This document shows, piece by piece, positions 22,401-31,475 of a stretch of DNA of 64,000 bases (positions within the stretch are counted from its first letter, which is position 1; every line of letters begins with the position of its first letter). The stretch covers positions 558,001-622,000 of the forward strand of contig JAINUG010000018.1 in assembly GCA_029706075.1 (NCBI GenBank). Direction: 5' to 3'. The position numbers were made by a program, and so were the translations under genes. Origin of the DNA: Aldrovandia affinis (lineage: Eukaryota > Chordata > Actinopteri > Notacanthiformes > Halosauridae). Below the pieces are notes generated by a model. It was not told the origin of the DNA. It searched no databases and saw only the letters and a list, made by a program, of their open reading frames with translations.

Positions 22401-25400
22401 AACTAGGGGGGGGGGGAGCAACCACTTGTGTTTCATTGTGAGTCAAAGTTGAAAACAAATATTGATTGATTCCCAGCCTGAATCAGTGTGTCTCAGAATA
22501 AGTCCCATTCTGACCCGTTTGGCGTTTGTTGAGGCGCAGGTACCTCCACCGGCCCATCGACCCGGACGCCCCCCCTCTGGTGCCGCAGCCCAAGCCCTCC
22601 CACCCATACCGGACGGTGGGCTGCATCTTTAACCACGCGGTCTTCCTGGCCAACTGTCAGCCGTCAGACGCTGTCGAGCTATGCGTCTTCGACCTCCAGA
22701 ACGGCTCGCGCTGGAAGGCCATGAGCGAGGAGGCGCTGCGGTCCGTGTGCGCCCCCGGCTCCACCACCTCGCTGCCCCCGCTGCCCCCCCTCTGCGCCTC
22801 CCCCCTGGACCCTGCCGCAGCCAGCAACCAGCTGGAGCTGGAGCTCCGTTGCCTGGTGACCGAGCACCGGAAGGTAACCGCCGCCTGTGGGTACGGTCTC
22901 CTGACCGTGTCTCAACCGCTCATTTCATTACCGGCTGAGGTGTGTGCGATACAAGCTAGCGTGCCCACCAGACCAAGGGGTCTAGGCAGTGTAGTATAAT
23001 GGTGAGGGAACTGGGCTTGTAACGATAAGGTTGCAGGTTCAATCCCCAGGTGGGACACTGCCATTGTACTCTTGAGCAAGGTACTTAACCTGAATTGCTT
23101 CAGTTAATATCCAGCTGTATAAATGGATTGTAAAGAAATGTAAACTGTAAGTCGCTCTGGATAAGAGCGTCTGCTAAATGCCTGTAATGTAATGTAATGG
23201 GTCATTTTTTGTTGAGTTTAAAGTAACTCAAGTACAAAATTATATATATATTTATTTATACACTGCTCAAAGAAATTAAGGGAACACTTAAATCACACAT
23301 CGTGGATCTCAATTAACGAAATATTCAAGTTGAAAATCTTTATTGATTACATTGTGTACTTTGTCGAGAACAAAATGACGTAAGAACGGTCGATGGAAAC
23401 CAAAATCATTAACCCATTGAGGGCTGGATTCAAAATCACACCGAAAATCAAAGTGAAAAATTGAGATCACAGGCTGATCCAACTTGTGTGAATTTCATCA
23501 AGACAACTCATAATGTGGCTCAGTAGTGTGTATGGCCCCCACGTGCCTGTATGCACTCCCGACAACGTCTGGGCATGCTCCTGATGAGATGGCGGATGGT
23601 GTTCTGGGGGATCTCCTCCCAGACCTGGATCAGGGCATCAGTGAGCTAAATGCAAAACTAGAGAAAAATCAGTCAGGAAGGATAAGGAGAGAGAAATGGT
23701 CTGTGGCCACCACCTGCAAAACCATTAGCTTTTTTGGGGTTGTCTTGCTGTTTCCTCTCCTGTCCACCTGTTGTCACTTTCATTTGCACCAAAGCAGGTG
23801 AAATTGATTCACAATCGTTTACGCTTCCTAACTGGACAGATCGATATCCCAGAAGTTTAATTGACTGGGTGTTATACTGTGATGATTGTGTTCCCTTAAT
23901 TTGAGCAGTGTATATTATATTATTGACTAAGTTGTATATTATTTTGCCATATTATATATAATAAATATAAATCGCAACAAATTCCATTACAATTGCATGG
24001 TTCATACTGCCCCCTGCTGTTTCAACAAAACCCTCTGCTTGCAGTGCAGTCTCCCAGCTCAGTTTGACTGATTCCATTCCCAACTTGAATAGACTCATTG
24101 CCCCAGGGCAAAAACAGTGGCACGAGAAACATGTCTGTCACAATCAAACCGCCTCAGGCAGGACCCCCCCGTGACACACAAGGGGTTTTAGTGGCACAAT
24201 CAGTCAGGCAGGTTAATGGCTATGCCCCCTGGTCATAAATCAAGTATCACAGGTCACTGTCTCTAACCCACTGTCTTGACTGTTGCCCATGTGCTTGTTG
24301 CTGGTTGTACATCTCTACTGTACACCACAGACACGACACAGAGAATAACTTTGCTCTGATGTATTCATTACTGTGTAGTGTATGGTGTCCAGGGCTTCAA
24401 CCTTCCCAATATTTCCCAGTTGCAGCTCGCATTCAATTAAAGTGAATGGTGCTGGTGTACCGGGCCAGGAGTGATACTGCTCCCTCCTACCTCCAGTCAC
24501 TGATCACGCCCTACACCCCCTCCAGATCTCCCTGATCACCCTCCTCTGGCCAGCTGACTATCCCATCAGAATGTCCCATATTCACACCCAAGACTTAATC
24601 AATCAGATCAATGAATAGTTAAATTTTTTGTAATGTGCTATATGACAAATGATTCCTTTAGAAAGAGGTTCAGTTTAGTTTTTTTGCCATACAGGTGAAA
24701 TGACTAGCAGGTGAAATCGGCAGGGTCCTAATTTTTGGAAGTCTGGACACCTGCTCACTGAAACTAAACTATTTGTGGGAAATGAGTTCAGTGATAGAGC
24801 AAATAGCAAACCTTTTGTTACAGCCAATCAAGAGATCAGCATGCACAGTGGGTGGGGACTGAGTTTGGGAACCACTGCCCATGGTTGCATGACCGTCCCC
24901 ACTCAGTCAGGATGTTAGAATCTCTAGCTATCTTCTGGCAAATACTGAAAACTCACCTTTTCAGACTTAAAATAAAAATAATAATTACAATAACCTTTCT
25001 CTTCCCATTTCTGGAGAGAGACCTCCAGGAATATTTTGTCTGCAATCGATGCCAGCTTGTGGAGCTTCTTGAGATTAAGATCTCAAAGACCAACTTGACT
25101 CAACTGCCCTGCGGAATTTGTAGAGTTCCATTTACATTTACATTTTAGGCATTTAGCAGATGCTCTTATCCAGAGCGACTTACAAAAAGTGCATGTAAAC
25201 ATGGTAAGATTAATCATGGTTATTGCAAGAGATCAGTGCAGTAACACTGCAACAGACATAGTTGGCAACTGCGCATTGTACCTGCAACACAGGGAAATAA
25301 GTTGTTTTTATTTATTTATTTACATTTTTATAACATTTAAACAGTGGTGATGGAAGTTAATTAATGTGGAGAATCAGTGGTAGTGGAGTCTGAAGAGGTG

Positions 25401-28400
25401 GGTATCTTGCGGAAAATGGCCAGTGATTCAGCGGTCCTGACCGAGTGCGGAAGATCATTCCACCACCGGGGGGGGCAGGCCAGAGAAGAGGCGAGACCAC
25501 GAGGAATTGCTGTTGGGCGTCCAAAGGGACGGAACAGACAGTTTGCCAGAGGAGGCAGAGCGGAGGGGTTTGGCTGAGGTATAGGGTGTGATGAGTTTCT
25601 GGAAGGAGCGGTTCCTCTTGCGGTCTGATATGCCAGCACCAGTGATTTAAATTTGATTCCTGCTGCTATAGGGAGCCAGTGAAGTGTGGTGAGTAGTTCC
25701 AGGAACTTATTAGAACGCCTTTTCGAAAGTTAGCTTGCACGCCGCAGCCGGGGGAGGAGAGTCTCCAGGGCAGGCAGGGAGAGAGATTTGGGTGACGGTA
25801 GGGTGCAAGCGTAGAAATAGGGCGTGCATCTCCAGAGTTTGTGGTGTCAAAATGATTCCAGCCATTGCAGGAAGAGGATCTGGCCCAGCCCTCTGAGAGT
25901 TGGAGGACTGATGAGCCCCAGGACACCCTAGTGGCCATACCACCCAGGAAAAGGCAGTTAGTCGTAGTGGGGGACTCAATTATTAGAGGTGTAGACAATG
26001 AGTCTCGGGTGCCATGTTGCCTGCCTGGTGCCCAGGCAGAGACCTGGAACACGCGGACAAGCTCCTGGCCAGAGCAGGGGTGGATCCAGTCATGGTCCAT
26101 GTTGGAGCCAATTTCATATCTAAGAGTAGGTTTGAGGTTCTGCAGGACAAATTTATAGAATTGGGATCAAAGATCAGGAGCAACCCTAACCTCCATGCTG
26201 GTCTTCTCTGGAATTCTGCCAGTACCACATGCTAGTAAAGGGAAGCAGAATTTTATATTGAGATTTAAAACGTGGCTACAAACCTGGTGTAGGAAAGAGG
26301 GGTACAGGTTTATGGGGGCACTGGATCAGGGGTGACCTGTACAAGTGGGACGGAGTACTGCTGCATTGGGACAGCGTATGCTTAGCGTAGTGGAGGAATA
26401 TTTAAAGTAAATATTTTAAGGACTGGGGGAGCAGGGAGTGAAGTTAGTAATAGTATTAAGTTACAGATTTCCCAGATGGAAGATAACAGGGTGGATTATA
26501 ATAATACATCTGAAGATATAATTAATAAAGACCTTTTAGGGCACAATATTAATAGAGGTGGTTTGGCCCAGTTGAGTGTGGAAGTGGAAGAGAATAAAGG
26601 TACGAGTAATACTCAGAAGTTTCTTTGTTTAAATGCTAGAAGCATAACAAATATTTTTTGGGAACTGAAGGCTGTCATGTTCAATGGGGGTTATGACATT
26701 GTTGGGATTATAGAGACATGTCTTGGTGCAGTGCACAGGGATGAATGTAATGTGGAGGGGTACGAATTGTTTGGGAAGGATAGAACAAGTAAAACAGAGG
26801 GGTGGCGGATAGCGTATCGGTCTAATGCAGTGGGCAGTGGAGTCTCGCAGGGATCGGTGCTGGGACCTCTGCTCTTCCTTATTTACATAAATGATCTTGA
26901 TATGGACATTAGTAGCAAAATAGTTACATTTGCGGATGATACTAAACTTGGGGTTTGGCAAATAGTTTGGAATCTACTAAAGTAATCCAAGATGATTTAA
27001 ACAAAATCCAAGAATGGGCAGAAACGTGGCAGATGACATTCAATATTGCTAAATGTAAAGTTATGCATGTGGGAAATAAAAACATAAGATTAGTAGGTGT
27101 TCAATTTGAAAAAGACTTAGACTTTGATCAACTACAATTCCTATCTGCATCAAAGCAGTGTGTTACAGCAGTGAAAAAGGCCAACGGGATGCTGGGTGGA
27201 GACTTAGGGGGGATTACATTGAGGTTTTTAAATTCCTAAAAGGGATGAACAAAGTGAACTACTAAAAACAATAATAATAATTCAAATTTTCTCCCAATTT
27301 AGTGGCCAATTATAGCCTCTATTTGTTTAGATTTGCCCTCCCCACACAAACTCGCCGCCCGTCTCTATGAGGCAAGCTAATTCTCAGAGGGCAGCGAACT
27401 CCGCTTCCTTCGAGATGGAATTTGCCCAACCACATTCTGGAGACACCCGAACACTCTTCTCAGCGAGTTCATGCTGGTTCACTCTTCCCCTGGGACAGAC
27501 AGCCAAACGCAGACCCCGATCGGGGCTCCCCACCAGCACTGGTCTGGCACAGTCAGGTTTTGAACCGTAGTACTGGATACTCTTTAGACTGGGAAATGAC
27601 AAGCCTAGGTGGGCCGATGGGCCTGTTCTCATCATTACGTGTTCTTATGTTCTTATGTATTGTGGCATGACAGGTTTTGTGGCATGAACTTTGGCAATGT
27701 CAATATAACTTTTTCTAAGACTGTTCTATAGCTCTAGCGATGATCTCTAGCCATATTAATGCACTTAATTTGAATAAATAGTGTCTGCCAAATATTAAGG
27801 CCCATATCATGAGTCTAATATTGAATCCTAATCCTGTATCGCGAGCCCTGGTCTGTGAAATGTGATGTTCCCTCATGTACTGTGGTGTGCGTCTGGGCTT
27901 GATCTGGTCAGGATCTGGGCATGACCACGGCTTGGGATGACCACCTGTCCTATCTGCTGTCGGCGGCACTGGCGGCCTACGAGTTGGAGCGCTGTACAGG
28001 TCTGTCCTGCGGCAACGAGGAGTTCCAGGACGCCGTGAGACGAGCGGTGCCCGACGGGCACACCTTCAAGGGCTTCCCCATCCACTTCGCCCACAGGAAC
28101 GCCCGCCGGGTCTTCGCCACCAGCCTCAGGTAGGTGGGGCGGAGAAGGGGGAGTGCTGTTCCTGAAAGAGCTGTTTTGCGCGTTGTTTGGAGCAGGGGGC
28201 CCAACCTGTCGAGATCCTGGAGAACCACTGAGTCAGCTGGTTTTTATTTTCCTCTTAAAATCAGCAACCAATTCAGACCCAAGAAACAAGTTGAGATGAG
28301 TGAACTGTGTAGTCAGCTGCTTTCATTTGTCAAGTAAAAGCTGTGTGACAATGGGAAGCAGAAGATCCTGTGGCTCTCCAGGACCTGGTTTGGAGAGCCC

Positions 28401-29433
28401 TGCGTAGGGGCGGGAGCTGTGGATGAGTGAATATAAGAGGATGTCTGGTTACTTTTCAGCTTAGAAGGAGCCTTACCCATGTTAGCAGTTTACCCCGTTT
28501 ACGCCAGGAGTGGGTGGGGGTGGGAGTACTCCAGGCTGCAGCCCTGCAGGTTTTAGACTTGAATTAGCAACACATTTACACCCGCCACACCAAGTGAGGA
28601 GACTTCCAGCTCAGTACCAACTTAAATTAAACAATTAAGAGATAAAGTGCAACAAATTTCAGCAGACCCAGCAGACCTCAAATGCCTGCTACTCTTTAGT
28701 GGCACGAACAGGAATAATTAAGTAGTGAATGTGTAAATCAGGATCTGGGCAGTATCCGGCCTCGAGGGCCACACTATCTGCTGTTTCTTGGAGATCATAA
28801 ATGTATGATTGGGTCATTATGTGGGTGGGTAGTCAATTCTCCTCATGTCATGGGTGTAAACTGGGTGTAAATCTGGTGTAAATTGAGTTGATCCTTTGAT
28901 TGTAAATCATCCAATTGCTCATACCAGATTCATATCTGTTTAATTGTTGAAACAGAAATCGTTAAGTAAAGACATCATAATTGGTACATAATTGTTGGCG
29001 CTGGTCTTATAGAAAACTACAAATGTAAAAAAAAGTACAATAAATGCAGTAAATACAATAAGAAAACCTGCTTGGCCCTTCAATTCTTTGTTTTGGTTTA
29101 ATTTGACTTGCAGTTTTTGGAAAATCATTTTTGTTTTCTGTTCCTTTGTATGTGATTTTAACTGTAAGCAGCCTCAGAGGCCAAGGACACATGCTCTCCT
29201 CTGCCCCTGTAATCACAGACCAGGCTAACTTGAAGCAGAGGCTTACAGAACACGACCACAGAGCGTAACGCCTCTCTCTGGGTTCTTTCACCAGGTCTCC
29301 GTTCTGTGACGAGATCGTGTGTTGCCGTGGAGACCACGTGAGGCTGGGGGTGCGGGTCCGGGTGTTCGAGTACCCAGAATCGGCCTGCGCGGTGTGGATC
29401 ATGTTCGCCTGCAAGTACCGCTTGGTGCTGTGA
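13472..29433 (+). CDS. cep76: Centrosomal protein of 76 kDa, twelve coding exons
   Basis: CEP76 sits at centrioles, binds CP110 and blocks centriole reduplication in human cells (family knowledge). Coding exons: 13472-13534, 13811-13966, 14136-14217, 14483-14707, 15034-15219, 15602-15699, 16806-16934, 17038-17226, 20416-20582, 22540-22873, 27912-28129, 29295-29433. All junctions are GT-AG with matching phases; 1986 nt gives 661 aa plus stop, against 659 in human. The amino end [19 protein letters not shown] and carboxyl end [17 protein letters not shown] are near-identical to human CEP76. Residues about 100-300 form the CEP76-type C2 domain. Residues about 340-480 form the transglutaminase-like fold with KGDCEDHA (Cys379) and HAW (His410), the Cys-His pair of that superfamily. 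The ATG has A at -3. The frame is intact, so the gene is probably functional. Confidence 0.97.
14728..14775 (-). repeat. SINE family A fragment
   Basis: Antisense tail word TTTTTCTCCCAATTTAGTGG followed by CCAATTGTATT, just inside CEP76 intron 4. Only the tail portion remains. Confidence 0.55.
14895..15012. repeat. Degenerate minisatellite before CEP76 exon 5
   Basis: About five imperfect units of roughly 23 bp built on GGCGTTYGTTTGAAAGT / GGCGTTTGTTTGAACATT. The array ends about 20 bases before the exon 5 acceptor (exon starts 15034), so it covers the branch-point region. Confidence 0.6.
15220..15601. other. CEP76 intron 5
   Basis: AT-rich intron with GT-AG ends. No feature recognised. Confidence 0.6.
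15826..16030 (+). repeat. Dispersed repeat B, copy 1
   Basis: Starts CCAGTAAAAATGAATGGGAC and continues with TCCATGGTACTGAG, TTAACTACTACAG and CAAATACTGTGCCTCCAG. The same words in the same order occur at 18401-18590. No coding potential. Family unknown to me. Confidence 0.6.
16361..16589 (-). mobile_element. Mariner relic, opposite-end fragment
   Basis: In CEP76 intron 6. The sequence CACTCCCATCAAGATAGAAA onwards matches the transposase region seen at 10905-10960, and the fragment ends with TTTGGCAGTTACCTG, the same terminus as the element at 9698. The minus-strand frame 16356-16544 ([13 protein letters not shown]...) is transposase-like but broken. Its left edge is a 12-bp-arm hairpin (16361-16390). 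Confidence 0.7.
17641..17745. repeat. Inverted repeat with 30-bp perfect arms
   Basis: 17641-17670 (starting TACGAAGATAATAATATGCA) is the exact reverse complement of 17716-17745, with a 45-base loop. It lies at the start of the tandem array in CEP76 intron 8. Confidence 0.85.
17678..18160 (+). repeat. 173-bp tandem repeat, about 2.8 copies
   Basis: The marker TATATTCGTA recurs at 17678 and 17851 and TATATTC at 18024, exactly 173 bp apart. Copies 1 and 2 are nearly identical. Copy 3 is more diverged and runs into local AT duplication after 18100. Each unit is full of GTAGCTAGC and GCTAGCTAG palindromes. Confidence 0.85.
18158..18277 (+). repeat. 60-bp direct tandem duplication
   Basis: CAGCTAACTTAGCTGTACAG at 18158 recurs at 18218. 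Both copies run on through TTATTCGTAGCT and ATGACATCACC into CCGGACA. They differ at only a few positions. Confidence 0.8.
18401..18600 (+). repeat. Dispersed repeat B, copy 2
   Basis: CCAGTAAAAACGAATCGGAC, TTCCATGGTAATGGG, TTTAACTACTATAG and AAACACTGTGACTCCAG parallel copy 1 at 15826. The overlapping 116-aa open frame is chance. Confidence 0.6.
18601..20415. other. Rest of CEP76 intron 8
   Basis: No gene. There is a C-run tract at 19224-19254. Around 19890-20060 a GC-richer stretch resembles an antisense tRNA-like SINE head (GCCTTTACCAATTGAGTCAC), which I cannot confirm. Confidence 0.45.
20583..22539. other. CEP76 intron 9
   Basis: AT-rich intron. Apart from the piggyBac-like MITE at 21237-21454 and a G-run at 22406-22416, no feature is recognised. 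Confidence 0.6.
21237..21454. mobile_element. piggyBac-like MITE
   Basis: A 218-bp element with no coding capacity. It is flanked on both sides by TTAA (21233-21236 and 21455-21458) and has termini CCCATTCAGACCT and AGGTCTTAATGGG, a 13-bp inverted repeat with one mismatch. TTAA targets and CCC...GGG ends are the mark of piggyBac elements. Confidence 0.75.
22985..23199 (+). repeat. tRNA-derived SINE with L2-type 3' tail
   Basis: The head reads GTAGTATAATGGTGAGGG (box A region) and GGTTGCAGGTTCAATCCCC (box B), a pol III promoter pattern. The tail GTAAGTCGCTCTGGATAAGA, then GCGTCTGCTAAATGCC, ends in TGTAATGTAATGTAATG. That tail is the 3' stem-loop and short-repeat end recognised by L2-clade LINE reverse transcriptases, as in the eel UnaSINE/UnaL2 pair. 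It is a retroposon, not a working tRNA gene. Confidence 0.85.
23261..23910. mobile_element. Internally deleted Tc1-like transposon
   Basis: A 650-bp element with termini CACTGCTCAA...ATTAAGGGAACAC and the reverse complement at 23888-23910; the left repeat has an extra AGAA. TA flanks both ends. The interior keeps scraps of antisense transposase (CTCCCGACAACGTCTGGGCA and neighbours) but no open frame. Confidence 0.82.
24380..24990 (+). pseudogene. L2-like LINE reverse transcriptase C-terminal scraps
   Basis: Plus-strand readings contain [18 protein letters not shown]-type residues (24470-24530) and then [20 protein letters not shown] (about 24895-24955). These are the end of the L2/RTE-type ORF2. 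A stretch of unrelated or diverged sequence (about 24570-24880) separates them. Confidence 0.5.
25122..25730 (-). mobile_element. L2-clade LINE 3' fragment, antisense
   Basis: Reading the minus strand gives [20 protein letters not shown], then [20 protein letters not shown], the usual carboxyl end of L2 ORF2, with a 3' UTR ending in GTAAGTCGCTCTGGATAAGA near 25185 and a TGTAAATGTAAA tail at 25122. This tail matches the SINE at 22985. The 5' part is absent (normal truncation). Confidence 0.75.
25731..27279 (+). mobile_element. CR1-like LINE relic, ORF1 and ORF2 pieces
   Basis: 25865-26150 keeps the SGNH-esterase start of a CR1-type ORF1 ([15 protein letters not shown]; in another frame [13 protein letters not shown]). 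26476-26985 begins the ORF2 endonuclease ([11 protein letters not shown]...IVGIIET), then jumps by deletion to the reverse transcriptase core ([25 protein letters not shown]). 26990-27230 continues with [20 protein letters not shown]. Frameshifts and deletions make it inactive. Its 3' end is separated by a SINE and resumes at 27576. Confidence 0.75.
27280..27575 (-). repeat. tRNA-derived SINE family A, copy 5 (nested)
   Basis: Antisense tail word TTTTCTCCCAATTTAGTGGC opens the copy. ACTCGCCGCCCGTCT, GAATTTGCCCAACC, CAGACAGCCAAACGC and CCCCGATCGGGGCTCCCC follow, with a box-B-like TTTTGAACC near 27559. It interrupts the CR1-like LINE close to its 3' end. Confidence 0.72.
27576..27665 (+). mobile_element. 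CR1-like LINE 3' end
   Basis: GGGCCGATGGGCCTGTTCTC leads into direct repeats TGTTCTTATGTTCTTATG, the short-repeat 3' end found in CR1/Rex1-type fish LINEs. It completes the relic at 25731. Confidence 0.6.
28193..28402. mobile_element. hAT-like MITE
   Basis: About 210 bp in CEP76 intron 11. The start CAGGGGGCCCAACC...GATCCTGGAGAACCAC is an imperfect inverted copy of the end GTGGCTCTCCAGGACCTGG...GAGAGCCCTG. The inner words AAAATCAGCAACCAATTCAG and AGCTGCTTT belong to a very common fish MITE. No clear 8-bp target duplication remains. Confidence 0.65.
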
Positions 29434-30130
29434 CCCCTTTTGATGGTGTGGGTTGCTGTTTACTGGAAGTGGGTACCGAACATCTCCCTCTCCCTCTACC
29501 TTTATTCATTGATTGTACTTTATCCTTGTACAGAACAGATTATTTTGTTCTTTTATTTGTTTATATTGTATTGTAATATATAACTTTTTACATCTATTTG
29601 TAAATAAAATATTTGACTTTATTTTCCACCTCGGGGTCGTATGGGTACGAAATGCATGACATTGGTGAATTTAAGTTTGAGTGAGGTGACTTTGCCCCCC
29701 TTCTGTGATGAAAAGTGCTACACAAATGCAGTCCCACCCATTATTAACCAAGGGGTCCAATCCACATTTACACCTGAGCCTCAAGCAGAGTGCGGGGTAC
29801 GAAACAGAGTGCGGGGTCTGCTGGATGCGTTTTGACACACTCAATTTTCACATGGTAGTGTCACAAACATCCAGAGGTGTGTTGGCACTTTCAAGTCGAT
29901 GTGCATTTTACCATGCTGGCAGCATCTGGTGTTATGGTGGGAATACTGGACCAAATATTCTCCATAGTAACATGAAGCCACTATTTACTCTGCACTGGAA
30001 ATGTTCTCCCTGCCACTGAATGTTCCCCCTCAAAACTACTTAATGCCACACCACCTCAGCGCAAAGCCCACAGTTATCTATTATTCCTTTAGCACACATC
30101 CTTTTCCAGGGCACCTTTCTTTGTTTGCAT
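29434..30130. other. CEP76 3' UTR and downstream spacer
   Basis: The 3' UTR runs from 29434 to shortly after 29608. Beyond it no gene is seen. A short direct repeat CAGAGTGCGGGGT occurs at 29788-29800 and 29806-29818. Confidence 0.55.
29603..29608 (+). terminator. Polyadenylation signal of CEP76
   Basis: AATAAA about 170 bases after the CEP76 stop codon. Confidence 0.75.
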
Positions 30131-30131
30131 A

Positions 30132-31365
30132 TGGGTCAATGACAAATAAGGCCTCTAAAAAGTTATTTAAAAAAAGTTTGTTCAAAATAGATAAAATGCA
30201 TATTTTTGAATCTGTGACAATGTGCTTAAACAAGCCTCATTTGTTAAATAACATTTCAATGTGTTTAAATTCATTTTTTGACTATTTTTAAATTGACTGA
30301 CCAAAAAATGTCAGGTGGCGCAACCAAATATTTGTGAAATTATTTATATTTTCCTATTATTTATTATTTATTTATTTGAAGTGAAATCTTGGTCAAGTAT
30401 CTATTAGAGTGTCTATAGTGCCTTACAGATTTGTTTTTTGGGGGTTGATTATTATATTAACAATAATTTAAGATTACTGCATTCTAAGGGTCAGTTATTT
30501 AGTATTTTTAACATCCAACGTGTATAACATATTTAACTTGAAATGAATAAACATTTTAGAGCATCTTGAAGCTTTAAATCACATTATTTATTTCATATAG
30601 TGGCATTACTTACGGTTTGCCGCCTGACTTACAGGTTGCGCCACCTGACTTTTGCAACTGATTTCAAATTAAACAGGCTTCTACTTGGACACCTGCATTA
30701 GCTTTGACCTATGCTAGCAATAGCATACAAATCATTTAAAAATAGAATAAGTAGTTTTATGATAAAATAACATTTTCCTAGTTTTACATTGGTTGTACCA
30801 CCTGACATGGAAAGTGTACCATCCTACCTATGAGGTGAACGTAGCTATTTTTATCAATATTTGAGAGAGCTCCGCAAACCTTTTCAGTCAGCCATGGATG
30901 TCAGATAGGGTCCTCTGGATGATGCAACATCTGGCTGATGCAATAGCCTCTTGACTTCAAAATAAAACTCCCATGTTTACGGTTGTGCCACCCTGACATT
31001 TGAAAAGCACAAATTGCCGGACAAAAGTTCCTCAATTATCTCAATAGCTTTAAAACTATTGTTATTTGTAAAATTGTGTTTATTTGAAAGGTTTCAAACA
31101 TAAAATCATGCCACAGTATTTTATATTGAATTTATTATTATTAAAATACCACTTTTTACAGTTTTCTTAATCTGTTCCTTTGCTCGGACGGTTGCGCCAC
31201 CTGACATTTTGGGGGTAATATATATTATTTGAATGTACTGAAAATTGATTCAAACTAAACATGTTTTACCTAATAAAATCATATATGACTTGAATTGATT
31301 AATTTATTTTTAAATGGAAATAATGAACTCGGACACAAAAATATGCATGTCATGTCATTGACCCA
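30132..31365. mobile_element. Non-autonomous TIR element with repeated internal motif
   Basis: A 1234-bp AT-rich element with perfect 13-bp inverted termini TGGGTCAATGACA / TGTCATTGACCCA, each next to TA. Inside are six copies or near copies of GGTTGCGCCACCTGAC (30309-30325 inverted; 30614, 30634, 30791, 30981 and 31190 direct). No transposase frame. Family not recognised; TA flanks suggest Tc1/mariner, pogo or another TA-targeting group. Confidence 0.65.
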
Positions 31366-31384
31366 TATTCATTTATACAGAAAT

Positions 31385-31475
31385 TATTGGAAGTGGGTGG
31401 GACAGCACCCTGCCTGGGATTTTGACCTGCAACCTCTGAGTTACGAGCCCAGCATCTCAAGCACTGCACTGCTCC
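31385..31475 (-). repeat. tRNA-SINE head fragment, antisense
   Basis: Its reverse complement reads GCAGTGCTTGAGATGCTGGG, then GGTTGCAGGTCAAAATCCC, close to the head of the SINE at 22985 (box A and B regions). The body is truncated. Confidence 0.5.

Noticed and set aside
22679-22938. Open frames overlapping CEP76 exon 10
   Set aside because: GC-rich exon gives long frames in other phases; only the CEP76 frame matches the family and the splice phases.
22985-23060. A tRNA gene
   Set aside because: Box A and B are present but the acceptor stem does not close and the sequence continues into a SINE body with an L2-type tail.
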